Source: Rhodanobacteraceae bacterium (lineage in GTDB: Bacteria; Pseudomonadota; Gammaproteobacteria; Xanthomonadales; SZUA-5). Taken from it: DNA of 64,000 nt. Shown here piece by piece: positions 1-8,532 of the stretch. The stretch's first letter is position 1, and every line of letters starts with the position of its first letter. The notes below the pieces were generated by a model. It saw only the letters and a program-made list of their open reading frames with translations. It searched no databases and was not told where the DNA came from. The stretch covers positions 248,001 to 312,000 of the forward strand of contig JADJPR010000020.1 of assembly GCA_016713135.1 (NCBI GenBank). The letters run 5' to 3'. A program made the translations under genes and the position numbers.

Positions 1-104
1 GGATCAAGGAAGGACTCGCGAGCTACCTGGTCGCCGGTGTGCTCGCGGCCGGGATATTGGCAGCTTACTTCATCACGCGCATCCTGGCGGGCGTGCTGTA
101 CTGA
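1..104 (+). CDS. C-terminal end of an unidentified membrane protein (cut by window edge)
   Basis: The frame beginning at base 3 is open from the left edge and stops at 102-104. It gives 33 residues ending in a hydrophobic helix (SYLVAGVLAAGILAAYFITR), so this is the tail of an inner-membrane protein whose body lies outside the window. Family unknown; the small-residue-rich helix would fit many membrane proteins. Confidence 0.45.
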   Translation, partial: IKEGLASYLVAGVLAAGILAAYFITRILAGVLY

Positions 105-178
105 GGGCGTCCCGGCCGCCGCTGCATGTGCGCTTGTTCGCGCATCGAACCGGAGGGCACGGCTGAGCCTCTGGGGAA

Positions 179-1387
179 TCAGGCGAGCCAGCGGCGCAGT
201 TGCTCGTGCACCTCGACACGGTCAAGCACATCCCAGTGGTTGGCCTCATGGATCAGCAATTGCTGCTCCATTGCGAAAGCCAGCGTGCGTTCGGGCTGAC
301 GATGGTGCCCGAGCGCGCTGGCCACCGGCACCAGGCCGTCGCCGGCTGGGCGCGGGGCACCGGGCGGGCTTTTCGACGCGGCCACGGCGTAGCAGCGGAT
401 GCCCTCGGGCAGCGTGTGCGCGGCGCGGCGGTCGGAGTGATCGAAGCGATCGTGCCCATCCCAGTCTGCATCGATGAGGTTGCCGTGGCGCAAATCGGTG
501 ATGCCGGCTGAGCGCAGCGCGCCGATGCTGCCGATCGGTGCACTGTAGGGCGACAGGCTGATCGCCCGCTGCACATGAGTGCCGATGCGCTCAGCCGGGG
601 CGCCGTGATGCGGCGTGCCCAGGAAGACCAGCGCTCCCAACCGCTCGCACCAGCGATGCCCCGCCGCCCGCCCGTAGTGCACGGCGGAACGCGCCACCAG
701 GCCGCCCATGCTGTGGCCGAGCAGTACCAGTTGCTCGATGGCAACCGGCCACGCAGCCAGCAGCGCCTCCAGTTGCTGCGCCAGTTCGCGCCCGTTCTGC
801 GAGATGTGCCGGCCGCTGTTGTACTGCAGTCGCAGCGCGGTGTAGCCAAGCTCCGCTTCGAGCATGGCGCCGTGGTCGTGGCCGTTGCGTCGCCACTGGT
901 GATCGTTCATGCACAGGCCGTGGACCAGCACCAGCGGTCGCGGACCGGCCTGCGGCAGCGCGGCGGCGAGCGCGCCCGGCTCGAGCGTCAGCGGATGTCC
1001 TTCGCGGCGCAGGCGCATCGGTATCGCCAGCGGGTTTCGCGTACGGTCGAGGTAGTCGCCGAGCACGCCGTTCAGGGCCGCCAGCGCGGCGTCCTCGCGT
1101 GGATCGCCCGCTAGCGCGTGCGCATCGCCAGCCAGTTGCCCGAGCGAGAGCTCCACGCCGCGCCGCAACATCCCGTTGATGCCACGGATGCTGCCGTAGA
1201 CCAGCCGGGTGATGCCGCCGGTGCGCTCACGGCCGCGGCCCAGGGGCAGCGCGCGCGCCGCAATGGTCGCGTGCATCGCCTCGACGATCCCGGTGGTGGC
1301 GTGCACCGCGTCGAAAGCGAGCAGGCTGCCGCCGTGCAAGGCGCGGCGGATGCGGTGGAGCGGCTTGCGGTCGGGAGGATTCGTCAT
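179..1387 (-). CDS. Alpha/beta-hydrolase, lipase/esterase-like (PGAP1-like)
   Basis: A 402-residue alpha/beta-hydrolase. The oxyanion strand LVLVHGLCMNDHQW is followed by the nucleophile elbow LLGHSMGGLVARS (GxSxG), an acid region near GDGLVPVASAL and a C-terminal HWDVLDR that supplies the catalytic His. This arrangement fits cytoplasmic or peripheral lipase/esterase proteins that resemble the PGAP1/triacylglycerol-lipase group. No signal peptide is obvious. The first about 130 residues form a family-specific N-terminal region. It lies downstream of the thiol-membrane protein gene on the same strand, with about 130 bases between them. Substrate cannot be read from the sequence; esterase activity is inferred from the triad. 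Confidence 0.8.
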   Translation of the reverse strand: MTNPPDRKPLHRIRRALHGGSLLAFDAVHATTGIVEAMHATIAARALPLGRGRERTGGITRLVYGSIRGINGMLRRGVELSLGQLAGDAHALAGDPREDAALAALNGVLGDYLDRTRNPLAIPMRLRREGHPLTLEPGALAAALPQAGPRPLVLVHGLCMNDHQWRRNGHDHGAMLEAELGYTALRLQYNSGRHISQNGRELAQQLEALLAAWPVAIEQLVLLGHSMGGLVARSAVHYGRAAGHRWCERLGALVFLGTPHHGAPAERIGTHVQRAISLSPYSAPIGSIGALRSAGITDLRHGNLIDADWDGHDRFDHSDRRAAHTLPEGIRCYAVAASKSPPGAPRPAGDGLVPVASALGHHRQPERTLAFAMEQQLLIHEANHWDVLDRVEVHEQLRRWLA

Positions 1388-1514
1388 CGACGCGGACCCG
1401 GCTCAGGAGCGATGTCCCGAGCGTGGGCCCTAACTGCGGTAGCGGTCAAACCACGCGGCGATCGATTGCGCCTTGGCTGTGCGTGGGAGTCCGGGCGCCA
1501 GGGCGCAGGGACGG

Positions 1515-2639
1515 CTACAACCATTCCGGCCTGAGCAGCATGATCGCGCCCAGCGCCAGCATGACCAGGCCGCTGATGAGCTTGAGCCAACGCCCGGCTC
1601 CCTGCCCCAGCTTGCGGCTGGACAGGGCCAGCACCGCGCTGCCGACCATCAGGGAATCGTCAAAGACGTAGCCCAGGATGTACAGGCCGAGGTAAGCGTA
1701 ATGAGTTCCCGGCGGAAGTTGTTGCTGGGTCAGGATTGCGGTGTACATCGCCGGCAGGCCTGCGGTGCACAACAACTCGACCAGATTCACCGCCAGCGCC
1801 AGCGTGCTGACCCCGACCAGCGCCGGCCACAGGCTGCCCGCCTGGACGACCCGCCGCATGCGCGCGTACAGGCCCGGCTTGGCGGCCTCCGGAATCGACA
1901 GGCTGAAGCCCTGCTGCGGGCGGAAGAAGTCCTTGATGTGGACCGCCGCGATCGCCAGTGCCAGCAGCGCCAGCGCAATGCGCAGCGCAGCCGACAGTCC
2001 AAGCGCGAGGAACAGGTTCAGCCACGCGGCCATGAAGGCGTAGTACACCGCGCCGCTGACCAGCACGAAGGTACCCGCGATCAACGCCATGCGCCGACGG
2101 TCGCGCAGGTGCACCAGCAGCGACAGCAGGAACAGCAACACCCACATTGCGCAGGGGTTGAAGCCGTCGAGCAACCCCAGTGCCAGCGTGAACAATGGCA
2201 GGCCGAGGCGCTCGACGCTGAGCGTCCCGAACCATTCGGTATCTACCGACTGCGCGCCTGGAGCAATGCCAGCCACCAGGGCATCGAGCAGCGGTCCGGT
2301 GTGCGCCGGGTCATCGAACCCCGGCAGCACGCGATCGCCGTAGACGAAGGTGGGCACACCCGGTGGCCAGAGCCCCGCGGCGCGCGAAATGCGCGCCAGT
2401 TCCTCGCGCGCTGCGGGATCGCCGTCGACCGCTCGGTATTCGATGCGCAACCAAGGGCGCTCGGCCGCGAACTGCGGCAAATAGGCCTTGGCCTCGGCGC
2501 AGTGCGGGCAACCGTCCCGCACATAGACCACCAGCGCGGGCGAGGATTCGGCCGGCGCCTGGGCGGTCGCCCACCCGGGCACCAGCGCCAGCCACACCAG
2601 GCAGACCAGCCGCAGCAGTGCGCGGAAGGCCACGGTCAC
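1515..2639 (-). CDS. Thioredoxin-fold / CcdA-type membrane thiol-disulfide protein
   Basis: A 374-residue two-domain protein. A signal peptide (residues 1-26) leads into a periplasmic thioredoxin/glutaredoxin-like domain with CPHC at residues 44-47. A membrane domain of about six helices follows. It has one cysteine in NPC (about 161-163) and one in CTAGLP (about 291-296), the paired-cysteine arrangement of CcdA/DsbD transmembrane electron carriers. By family analogy it moves reducing equivalents from cytoplasm to periplasm. The start codon is GTG, 26 bases after the dps stop, so it may be co-transcribed with dps. Which periplasmic partner it reduces is unknown; the neighbouring cytochrome genes suggest heme-protein maturation or oxidative-stress repair. 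Confidence 0.75.
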   Translation of the reverse strand: MTVAFRALLRLVCLVWLALVPGWATAQAPAESSPALVVYVRDGCPHCAEAKAYLPQFAAERPWLRIEYRAVDGDPAAREELARISRAAGLWPPGVPTFVYGDRVLPGFDDPAHTGPLLDALVAGIAPGAQSVDTEWFGTLSVERLGLPLFTLALGLLDGFNPCAMWVLLFLLSLLVHLRDRRRMALIAGTFVLVSGAVYYAFMAAWLNLFLALGLSAALRIALALLALAIAAVHIKDFFRPQQGFSLSIPEAAKPGLYARMRRVVQAGSLWPALVGVSTLALAVNLVELLCTAGLPAMYTAILTQQQLPPGTHYAYLGLYILGYVFDDSLMVGSAVLALSSRKLGQGAGRWLKLISGLVMLALGAIMLLRPEWL

Positions 2640-2665
2640 GGGCGTTGGCCGTCAGCCTGCCCGGG

Positions 2666-3163
2666 TCATTCCTCCAGCAGGCTGCGCAGCATCCACGCGG
2701 TCTTCTCGTGCACCTCCAGCCGCTGCGTCAGCAGGTCCGCGGTCGGCTGGTCGTTGGCCGCGTTGACCGCGTCGAACAACGAGCGCGCGGTGCGTGCGGT
2801 GGTTTCGTGGCCGGCGATCAGGTGGCGCACCATATCGTTCGCCTTCGGCACGCCTTCGACTTCCTTGATCGAAGCCAGCTTCACGAACTCCTTGTAGGTG
2901 CCCGGCGCCGGGTGCCCGAGCGCGCGGATGCGCTCGGCGATCTGGTCGAGCGCATTCCACTGCTCGGTGTACTGGGCCATGAACATGTTGTGCAGGCTGT
3001 TGAACTGCGGCCCGGTCACGTTCCAGTGGAAGTTGTGGGTCATCAGGTACAGGGTGTAGCTGTCGGCCAGCAGTGCCGACAAGCCCTGCGCGATCTTCTT
3101 GCGGTCGCCGGCGGCGATGCCGATGTCGATCTGCGCCGCGGCCAACTTGTGCTTCTTGCTCAT
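2666..3163 (-). CDS. dps: Dps/ferritin-like DNA-protection protein
   Basis: A 165-residue Dps-family miniferritin. These 12-mers oxidise Fe(II) with hydrogen peroxide, store the iron and shield DNA. Ferroxidase-site signatures are visible: THNFHWNVTGPQF (His and downstream ligands) and the following FMAQYTEQWNALDQIAERI with acidic ligands, then the late helix ADLLTQRLEVHEKTAWMLR. I start at 3163 (MSKKHKLAAAQ) because AGGAGT sits at proper distance upstream; a longer in-frame start at 3217 lacks this. The gene follows the cyd operon on the same strand and shares the oxidative-stress theme with the peroxiredoxin/oxyR pair about 5 kb away. Confidence 0.95.
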   Translation of the reverse strand: MSKKHKLAAAQIDIGIAAGDRKKIAQGLSALLADSYTLYLMTHNFHWNVTGPQFNSLHNMFMAQYTEQWNALDQIAERIRALGHPAPGTYKEFVKLASIKEVEGVPKANDMVRHLIAGHETTARTARSLFDAVNAANDQPTADLLTQRLEVHEKTAWMLRSLLEE

Positions 3164-3245
3164 CGAAATACTCCTGGATGCCTGGGAAGAGGGGGACAGC
3201 TTAGCCCGCCAGGACACGCATGGTCATGATCGCGGACAAGCCCGA

Positions 3246-3530
3246 TCAGGAAGCACCGAGCACCGCCATGCGCAAGCCCGCGAACGCGAGCGACGCCAGG
3301 CACGCGCCGGTGGACAACAGCACCCGCGCCCCCCGGTGCAGCGGCACGAAACCGACCCCGCGCACGAATCCCGCGCTCATCGCCCAGAACAGCAGGGTCG
3401 CTGCAAGATGATCCGCGCGCCCGCCGACCATCGCCGCCTGCGGGTAGACGCTGACGATCGCTGCGATGCTGCAGGCAATGCCGAGCGGCAGCCAGGCCAC
3501 CGCCGCAGGCGCAGGTTGCGGCGCGCTCAT
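3246..3530 (-). CDS. ybgE: Cyd operon protein YbgE
   Basis: A 94-residue protein with two to three hydrophobic helices and the segment SAGFVRGVGFVPLHR, which resembles the FIRGVGF-type core of the YbgE family. Its ATG overlaps the cydX stop (ATGA), so it is translationally coupled to cydX. Position as last gene of cydP-A-B-X-ybgE and a length near the usual 95-100 residues support the call. YbgE is an accessory inner-membrane protein of cytochrome bd operons; its exact role is not settled. Confidence 0.8.
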   Translation of the reverse strand: MSAPQPAPAAVAWLPLGIACSIAAIVSVYPQAAMVGGRADHLAATLLFWAMSAGFVRGVGFVPLHRGARVLLSTGACLASLAFAGLRMAVLGAS

Positions 3531-3655
3531 GACTGCTCGCCGTCCGGGCGCCGCAGGCTCGCGGCGCGGGCATCCTCCGTTTCGCCCCACATTGCGTTGA
3601 GGATCGCCAGCAGCACGGCGAACCCCACGCCCAGTACCCATGCGAAGTACCACAT
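3527..3655 (-). CDS. cydX: Cytochrome bd-I small subunit CydX
   Basis: A 42-residue single-helix protein starting MWYFAWVLGVGFAVLLAILN and ending with a charged tail, the standard CydX form (about 37-42 residues). CydX packs against CydA and stabilises the heme b595/d site in E. coli bd-I. It lies 12 bases after the cydB stop and overlaps ybgE by four bases. It is too short for many automated gene callers. Confidence 0.93.
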   Translation of the reverse strand: MWYFAWVLGVGFAVLLAILNAMWGETEDARAASLRRPDGEQS

Positions 3656-3667
3656 CGCGAATCCTCC

Positions 3668-4807
3668 TCAGTAGGCCGAGTGTTCGTGCTCGCGCACGTA
3701 GGCGGCGGTGACCTTCCCACCCATGACGCGATAGGCCCAGGCGGTATAGGCCACGATCAGCGGCATGAAGATCAGGGTGGCCCAGAACATGATGCCGAGC
3801 GTCAGGTGGCTGGAGACGCTGTCCCACACCGTCAGGCTGGAAGCCGGATGACTGGACGAGGGCATCACGAAGGGGAACATCGCCGCACCCGCGGTGCCGA
3901 TCACGCCCACCAGCACCAGCGACGAGGCGATGAAGGCCAAGCCCGTGCGGGCCCGCGCGAGCGCGGTCACGGTGGCCGCCGCTGCCGCATACACGAGCAC
4001 TGGCAGCAGCATCGTCAGCGGCAGCGACTGGTAGTTCGCCAGCCAGGCTCCGCTGGCACGCACAACCGTCTTCGCCAGCGGGTCCGGGAGCGCGGCGGGA
4101 TCGATCGCCGACACAATGGCATAGCCCTCGATACCCCAGGTGAGCCACGCACCTGCCGCACTGAACGCCAGCAGCAGCAGGGCCAGCGCCCACTGCGCGG
4201 CACGCACGGCGCGCGCCTGGATCGCGCCCTCGGTACGGTGCGCCAGGTAGACCGCGCCGTGGGCGGTGATCATCGCCGAGGACACCACCCCCGCGAGCAG
4301 CGCGAAGGGATTCAGCAACTGCCAGAAGCTGCCGGTGTAGGTGGAGACCAGGTAGTTGTCGAAGTGAAAGGGCACGCCCTGCAGCAGGTTGCCGAAGGCG
4401 ACGCCGAAGATCAGCGGCGGTACCGCGCCCCCGACGAACAGCCCCCAGTCCCAGGTGCTGCGCCAGCGCGCGCTCTTCAGTTTGCTGCGGTAGTCGAAGC
4501 CCACCGGGCGGAAGAACAGCGCCCACAACACCGCAAGCATGGCCCAGTAGAACCCGGAGAAGGCGGTGGCGTAGACCAGCGGCCAGGCGGCGAAGATGGC
4601 GCCACCGCCAGTGATGAACCACACCTGGTTGCCGTCCCAGTGCGGGCCGACCGTATTGATGATCACGCGGCGTTCGACGTCGTCCTTGCCCAGGAAAGGC
4701 AACAGAGTGCCGACCCCCATGTCATGGCCGTCCATGATCGCGAAGCCAACCAGCAGCACGCCGACCAGCAGCCACCAAATGATTTTCAGGGTGGGGTAAT
4801 CGATCAT
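3668..4807 (-). CDS. cydB: Cytochrome bd ubiquinol oxidase subunit II
   Basis: A 379-residue polytopic protein beginning MIDYPTLKIIWWLLVGVLLV with FAIMDGHDMGVGTLLPFLG and the signature GPHWDGNQVWFITGGGAIFAAWP, as in E. coli-type CydB. It forms the structural heterodimer partner of CydA in the inner membrane, in the quinol oxidase that reduces oxygen to water at high affinity. The length matches the family. The start lies 11 bases after the cydA stop behind a GGAGAATCCC-type ribosome site. The gene is intact although cydA upstream is frame-broken. Confidence 0.95.
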   Translation of the reverse strand: MIDYPTLKIIWWLLVGVLLVGFAIMDGHDMGVGTLLPFLGKDDVERRVIINTVGPHWDGNQVWFITGGGAIFAAWPLVYATAFSGFYWAMLAVLWALFFRPVGFDYRSKLKSARWRSTWDWGLFVGGAVPPLIFGVAFGNLLQGVPFHFDNYLVSTYTGSFWQLLNPFALLAGVVSSAMITAHGAVYLAHRTEGAIQARAVRAAQWALALLLLAFSAAGAWLTWGIEGYAIVSAIDPAALPDPLAKTVVRASGAWLANYQSLPLTMLLPVLVYAAAAATVTALARARTGLAFIASSLVLVGVIGTAGAAMFPFVMPSSSHPASSLTVWDSVSSHLTLGIMFWATLIFMPLIVAYTAWAYRVMGGKVTAAYVREHEHSAY

Positions 4808-4818
4808 CGGGATTCTCC

Positions 4819-6376
4819 TCAGGCGTGAATCGGTTCGCCGTGGTAGCGCCCGGTACCCAGGCTGCCGGGCCCGAGGCGCGCGTACTTGACCATCAGGAAC
4901 ATTTCGACCACCAGCAGCACGGTGTAGAAGCCGATGAAACCGGCCAGCGAGCCGTACAGGCTTTCCACGCTCAGGGTCGACACCGAGAGATGGGTTGGCA
5001 GCACGCCGTAAATGGTCCACGGCTGGCGCCCGTACTCGGCGACGAACCAGCCGAGCTCCGAGGCGATCCAAGGCGCGGGCAGCATCAGCAGCGCAAAGCG
5101 CAGCAGCCAAGGGCGGCGCGGACAATCGGCCTTGAGCGTACTGGCGAAGGCCAGCCCGAACAGCAGCAACATCAGGAAACCGAGGCCGACCATGATGCGG
5201 AAGGACCAGAACATCGGCGTCACCCGGGGCACGGTCGAGTCCACCGCCAGCTGGATGTGCTCCGGCGTGGCCTGGCGCACATCGGCCACATGACGGCGTA
5301 GCAGCAGACCGAAGCCCAGATCCGCCTTGTGCTGCTCGAAGACCGCCTTCGCCTCGGCATCGCCCGCGTCCTTGCGCAGCCGGTCCAATGCCACCACCGC
5401 CTCGACGCCGGCGAGGATGCGCGCACGGTTCTTCTGCTTGATCTCGTGGATGCCGGGAATCTCCCGGCTGATCGAGCGCGTCCCGATCAGGCCCATCACC
5501 CAAGGGATCTGCACCGCCCAGTCGTTCTTCTGCTCCGCCTCGTTGGGCCAGGCGACCAGGTTGAACGGCGCCGGTGCCGGATCGGTTTCCCACATCGCCT
5601 CGATGGCCGCCATCTTGGTCTGCTGCGCCTCGCCGACGGTGTAGCCGCTCTCGTCGCCGAGCACGATCACGCTGGCCGCCGAGGCGAGGCCGAAGGCGGC
5701 GGCAACGCGGAAGCTGCGGCGCGCGAACTCCACATCGCGCCCCTTGAGCAGGTACCAGGCCGAGATCGACAGCACGAACATCGCGCCGGTGACGTAGCCC
5801 GCCGACACCGTGTGCACGAACTTGGCCTGCGCGTCGGGGTTGAACACCACCGCCCAGAAGTCGGTGAGTTCCATCCGCATCGTGGTGTAGTTGAACTCGG
5901 CCCCGACCGGATTCTGCATCCAGCCGTTGGCGATCAGGATCCACAGCGCGGACAGATTGGTGCCGATGGCCATCAGCAGCGTGACCAGCAGGTGCTGCGG
6001 TGCGCGACAGCCGGTCCCAGCCGAAGAAGAACAGGCCGATGAAGGTGGATTCGAGGAAGAAGGCCATCAGGCCCTCGATCGCCAGCGGCGCGCCGAAGAT
6101 GTCGCCGACGTAATGCGAGTAGTACGCCCAGTTGGTGCCGAACTGGAATTCGAGGGTGATGCCGGTGGTCACGCCGAGCGCGAAGTTGATCCCGAAGAGC
6201 TTGCCCCAGAAGCGCGTCATGTCCTTCCAGACGACCTTGCCGGTCATCACGTAGACACTTTCCATGATCACCAGCAGCCAGACCATGCCCAACGTCAGGG
6301 GCACGAACAGGAAGTGGTACATGGCGGTGGCGGCAAACTGCAGCCGTGAAATGTCAACCAGTTCTTCACTGATCAT
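4819..6376 (-). CDS. cydA: Cytochrome bd ubiquinol oxidase subunit I, interrupted by one frame break
   Basis: Two collinear pieces of CydA lie in different frames. Residues from MISEELVDISRLQFAATAMY to FFFGWDRLSR are read from 6376. The rest, beginning QHLLVTLLMAIGTNLSALWI, is read one base out of phase and ends at 4819. The switch lies at about 5995-6001 and equals one extra base or two missing bases. Together they give the usual about 520 residues with a long Q-loop as in E. coli bd-I. Outside the indel no stop or eroded motif is seen. As written, translation runs off into an unrelated frame and no functional CydA is made. Either the indel is a sequencing/assembly error or the gene was inactivated recently; the intact cioAB could compensate. 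Confidence 0.88.
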
Positions 6377-6548
6377 GACCTGCTCCTGGGACCTGGGCGG
6401 TAGGCGTGACGGTGGGCGCGACCACGCTGGCGGGATCGATCCGGGCCGGCGCTGGCAGCAATGCCCAGGCGATCAGCGCGATGGCGATGATCTTCAAGGC
6501 GACCAGGCCGATCAGCCGATGAATGAAACGCAGTTCGTTGTGTGACAT
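6366..6548 (-). CDS. cydP: Putative bd oxidase small subunit CydP
   Basis: A 60-residue protein starting MSHNELRFIHRLIGLVALKI with one transmembrane helix and a Pro/Thr-rich tail. It sits immediately upstream of cydA and overlaps its start by 11 bases. Placement, length and the basic-then-hydrophobic N-terminus match the CydP small proteins found before cydAB in xanthomonads and related bacteria. Function is inferred as an accessory subunit of the oxidase. Confidence 0.75.
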   Translation of the reverse strand: MSHNELRFIHRLIGLVALKIIAIALIAWALLPAPARIDPASVVAPTVTPTAQVPGAGHDQ

Positions 6549-6579
6549 CGCGACCTCCGGCCGCGCGCTCTGCTTTGGC

Positions 6580-7533
6580 TCATCTTGATTGGACGCGGAA
6601 GCTCGCGTGGCAGGCGGTGCACTGTGCGGTGGCCTGCGCGAGTCCGGCGACCACCTGCGCACTGCGCTTCCCGGTGCCCGCCTCGTCCGCGATCGCGCGC
6701 ATCGCCTGGTGCATGGGACGGGCAAAGCTGAACCATCCATCCGGCAGTGCGCTGCGGAAGCCGTGCGCCGGGCCCCTGCCCTGCCCCCGGCCCGGCCCGA
6801 AGGCTTCTGCCGCCCTGGCAACCGCATCCCAATCCGACGCGGCCGTGGCGGCGAGGATTGCCTGCACCGCGTCCAGGTGGGCGCGCATCTGCGCCCGCAG
6901 TTCTTCGCGCTGGGATTCGCTCATTTCGATCACCGCGCGGCTGTCCTTCGCTGCCGCAGCGGGCACTTCAGCCCAGAAGGCGCCCCGCAGTTCTCCCTCG
7001 CTGTAGCCGGTGGCCGCGTCGCCCGGGTAGCGCGCCTGGATTGCCTGCGCGACCGGTTCGGCCAGCGCAGTGCCGTGGCACACCAGGCAGGGTGCCTCGA
7101 TGGGAATCCCCTGCATGTAGCGGAACGCCGTGCCGGCGGGCAGCGGCTCACTGCCGGCGTAGCGCAGTGTCTGCACCGGTTCGCCCGCCGTGCTCCGCGC
7201 CTGGAAGTCCAGCAGCACGGCCTGCTGCCAGGAGGTGGGCGCGTTGGCTGCGCTGCGAGTACGCAAACTCGTGCGCCCGATGCGGACGCCGTGCGTGTCG
7301 GCTACCGACGCCGCGATGACTGGCGCCTGGTCGTGGCAGAAATCGATCGCCGCGACCGGGCCGTCCGCCTGCATTCGCGCAACCAGCGCCGCGCGCAACT
7401 GCTGGCCAAGATCCTTGACGGCGGCTTCGGCGCGGACGCGCTCATCGGCATGGGCCGGCGCTCCTGCCACCAGCAACAAGACAAGGGAAGCGAGGTGGCG
7501 ACGCCACGAAAAACCGCGAGTTCGGGTGTGCAT
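6580..7533 (-). CDS. Secreted di-heme protein with DUF3365 (Tll0287-like) domain
   Basis: A 317-residue exported protein. After the signal peptide (MHTRTRGFSWRRHLASLVLL...AHA), the first half matches DUF3365: AIDFCHDQAPVIAA and, near residue 165, the c-type heme site CLVCH. The C-terminal part resembles a cytochrome c'-like four-helix unit and ends with a second heme site CTACH followed by ASFRVQSR. DUF3365 proteins are periplasmic sensor or electron-carrier heme proteins. I prefer the ATG at 7533 because GGAG lies just upstream, rather than a GTG eight codons earlier. The stop lies about 30 bases before cydP on the same strand, so it may lead the cyd transcript. Confidence 0.82.
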   Translation of the reverse strand: MHTRTRGFSWRRHLASLVLLLVAGAPAHADERVRAEAAVKDLGQQLRAALVARMQADGPVAAIDFCHDQAPVIAASVADTHGVRIGRTSLRTRSAANAPTSWQQAVLLDFQARSTAGEPVQTLRYAGSEPLPAGTAFRYMQGIPIEAPCLVCHGTALAEPVAQAIQARYPGDAATGYSEGELRGAFWAEVPAAAAKDSRAVIEMSESQREELRAQMRAHLDAVQAILAATAASDWDAVARAAEAFGPGRGQGRGPAHGFRSALPDGWFSFARPMHQAMRAIADEAGTGKRSAQVVAGLAQATAQCTACHASFRVQSR

Positions 7534-7590
7534 GAAGACTCCGGCAACAAATTGCACAGGGCTGACCGGCCATCTGGTCGGATGAAGTAG

Positions 7591-7615
7591 ATATTGCTCA
7601 ATTAGAATATACTTA
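7591..7615 (-). promoter_or_regulatory. AT-rich candidate promoter for the DUF3365/cyd transcript
   Basis: This is one of the few AT-rich patches in the area, with ATTGCTCAAT (inverted repeat) and a repeated TATA-like string, about 60-80 bases upstream of the 7533 start. The dyad is not a good FNR/Anr box. It is a plausible promoter by composition only. Confidence 0.3.
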
Positions 7616-7631
7616 TATACAAGACCTGAAC

Positions 7632-7658
7632 AACCGCGACGGTGCCGCTGTCGCGGTT
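7632..7658 (-). terminator. Hairpin downstream of the peroxiredoxin gene
   Basis: AACCGCGAC and its exact complement GTCGCGGTT are separated by nine bases, 22 bases after the peroxiredoxin stop on the minus strand. The following bases are only partly U-rich in the transcript, so termination efficiency is uncertain. Confidence 0.5.
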
Positions 7659-7680
7659 GCGGTTTCGGTTGCGTTCGGGC

Positions 7681-8421
7681 TCAGCCCGGCGACTTCTTCG
7701 AGAAGTACCAGTCGGTGGTCTCGAGGCCTTCGTTGAGGCGCGCCTCGACCCCGGCGACCGTGACTGGCGCGCCGACCAGCACCTTGTCGCCCGGCTGCCA
7801 GCCTTCCGGCGTCGCCACCCCGTTGTTGAGGCTGGTCTGCAGCCCGCGCACCAGACGCAGGATCTCGGCAACGCTGCGGCCGTTGGTCATCGGGTAATAG
7901 ACCATCGCGCGCAGGATGCCGTTCGGATCGATGATGAAGGTGGCGCGCACGGCAGCGGTATCCGCAGCACCCGGGTGGATCATGCCGTAGGCGTTGGCGA
8001 CCCGCATCGACAGGTCCTCGATGATCGGGAACGGGATGTCGACGCCGAATTTTTCCTTGATGTTGCCGACCCACGCCAGGTGCGAGTAGATGCTGTCGAT
8101 CGAAAGGCCCAGCAGTTCGCAGTTGATCGCCGCGAATTCCGCGGATGCTTTCGCGAAGGCGGTGAACTCGGTGGTGCACACCGGGGTGAAGTCGGCCGGG
8201 TGCGAGAACAGCACCAACCACTTGCCGCGGTAGTCGGCGAGCGAGCGATCGCCATGCGTGGTCTTGGCGGAAAACGCCGGCGCCGGCTCGTTGATGCGCG
8301 GCAGGGAAGCCGTCGGCGCGGCAGGCGCGACGGTGGCGGGAATGGGGGCGGCGATCGGCGCGGAGGCGGGCGTTGCAGCGGCGGCGGCGGTCGTCTTTAC
8401 GTCGGATTCGGTGCAGCTCAT
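7681..8421 (-). CDS. Peroxiredoxin (Prx6/1-Cys-like) with Ala/Pro-rich N-terminal extension
   Basis: A 246-residue peroxiredoxin that reduces hydrogen peroxide and organic peroxides. The peroxidatic site is HPADFTPVCTTEF, followed by LGLSIDSIYSHLAW and the family C-terminal arm with YYPMTNGRSVAEILR, typical of the larger Prx6-like proteins. A second Cys lies in INCELLG. Residues about 8-42 form an Ala/Pro-rich low-complexity extension not usual for the family. The start is nevertheless supported by GAGGTGATCCC before the ATG. The gene is transcribed divergently from oxyR across a 111-base gap, the classic arrangement for peroxide-inducible control. Confidence 0.9.
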   Translation of the reverse strand: MSCTESDVKTTAAAAATPASAPIAAPIPATVAPAAPTASLPRINEPAPAFSAKTTHGDRSLADYRGKWLVLFSHPADFTPVCTTEFTAFAKASAEFAAINCELLGLSIDSIYSHLAWVGNIKEKFGVDIPFPIIEDLSMRVANAYGMIHPGAADTAAVRATFIIDPNGILRAMVYYPMTNGRSVAEILRLVRGLQTSLNNGVATPEGWQPGDKVLVGAPVTVAGVEARLNEGLETTDWYFSKKSPG

Positions 8422-8532
8422 GGGATCACCTCATGGGGGGAGCGTTTGTCGTGAAAGCCATGGTAGGCGCTTGCCTTGATCGATAGAAATGAATCATCCT
8501 TATCGCTGTGAATGTATTTTTCGATCACCACC
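8422..8532. promoter_or_regulatory. Divergent peroxiredoxin/oxyR promoter region with dyad
   Basis: The 111-base gap between two divergent genes holds an AT-rich stretch with CGATA at 8481-8485 and its complement TATCG at 8501-8505. Within it ATAG is followed seven bases later by TCAT, a partial fit to the ATAG-N7-CTAT half of an OxyR site. A shared operator bound by the adjacent OxyR is likely by arrangement; the exact motif is weak. Confidence 0.45.

Noticed and set aside
5990..6010. Programmed frameshift in cydA
   Set aside because: No slippery heptamer, stop-codon context or downstream pseudoknot is evident, and the oxidase family is not known to use recoding.
3668..6376. A continuous 902-codon reading through cydA into cydB
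   Set aside because: Only its first third and last part match CydA and CydB; the middle is out-of-frame cydA text with Arg-rich, non-membrane composition. It is a by-product of high GC and the cydA frame break, not a fusion protein.
6546..6600. FNR/Anr box before cydP
   Set aside because: TTGAT is present near 6583 but no ATCAA partner at the right distance; the match is chance-level.
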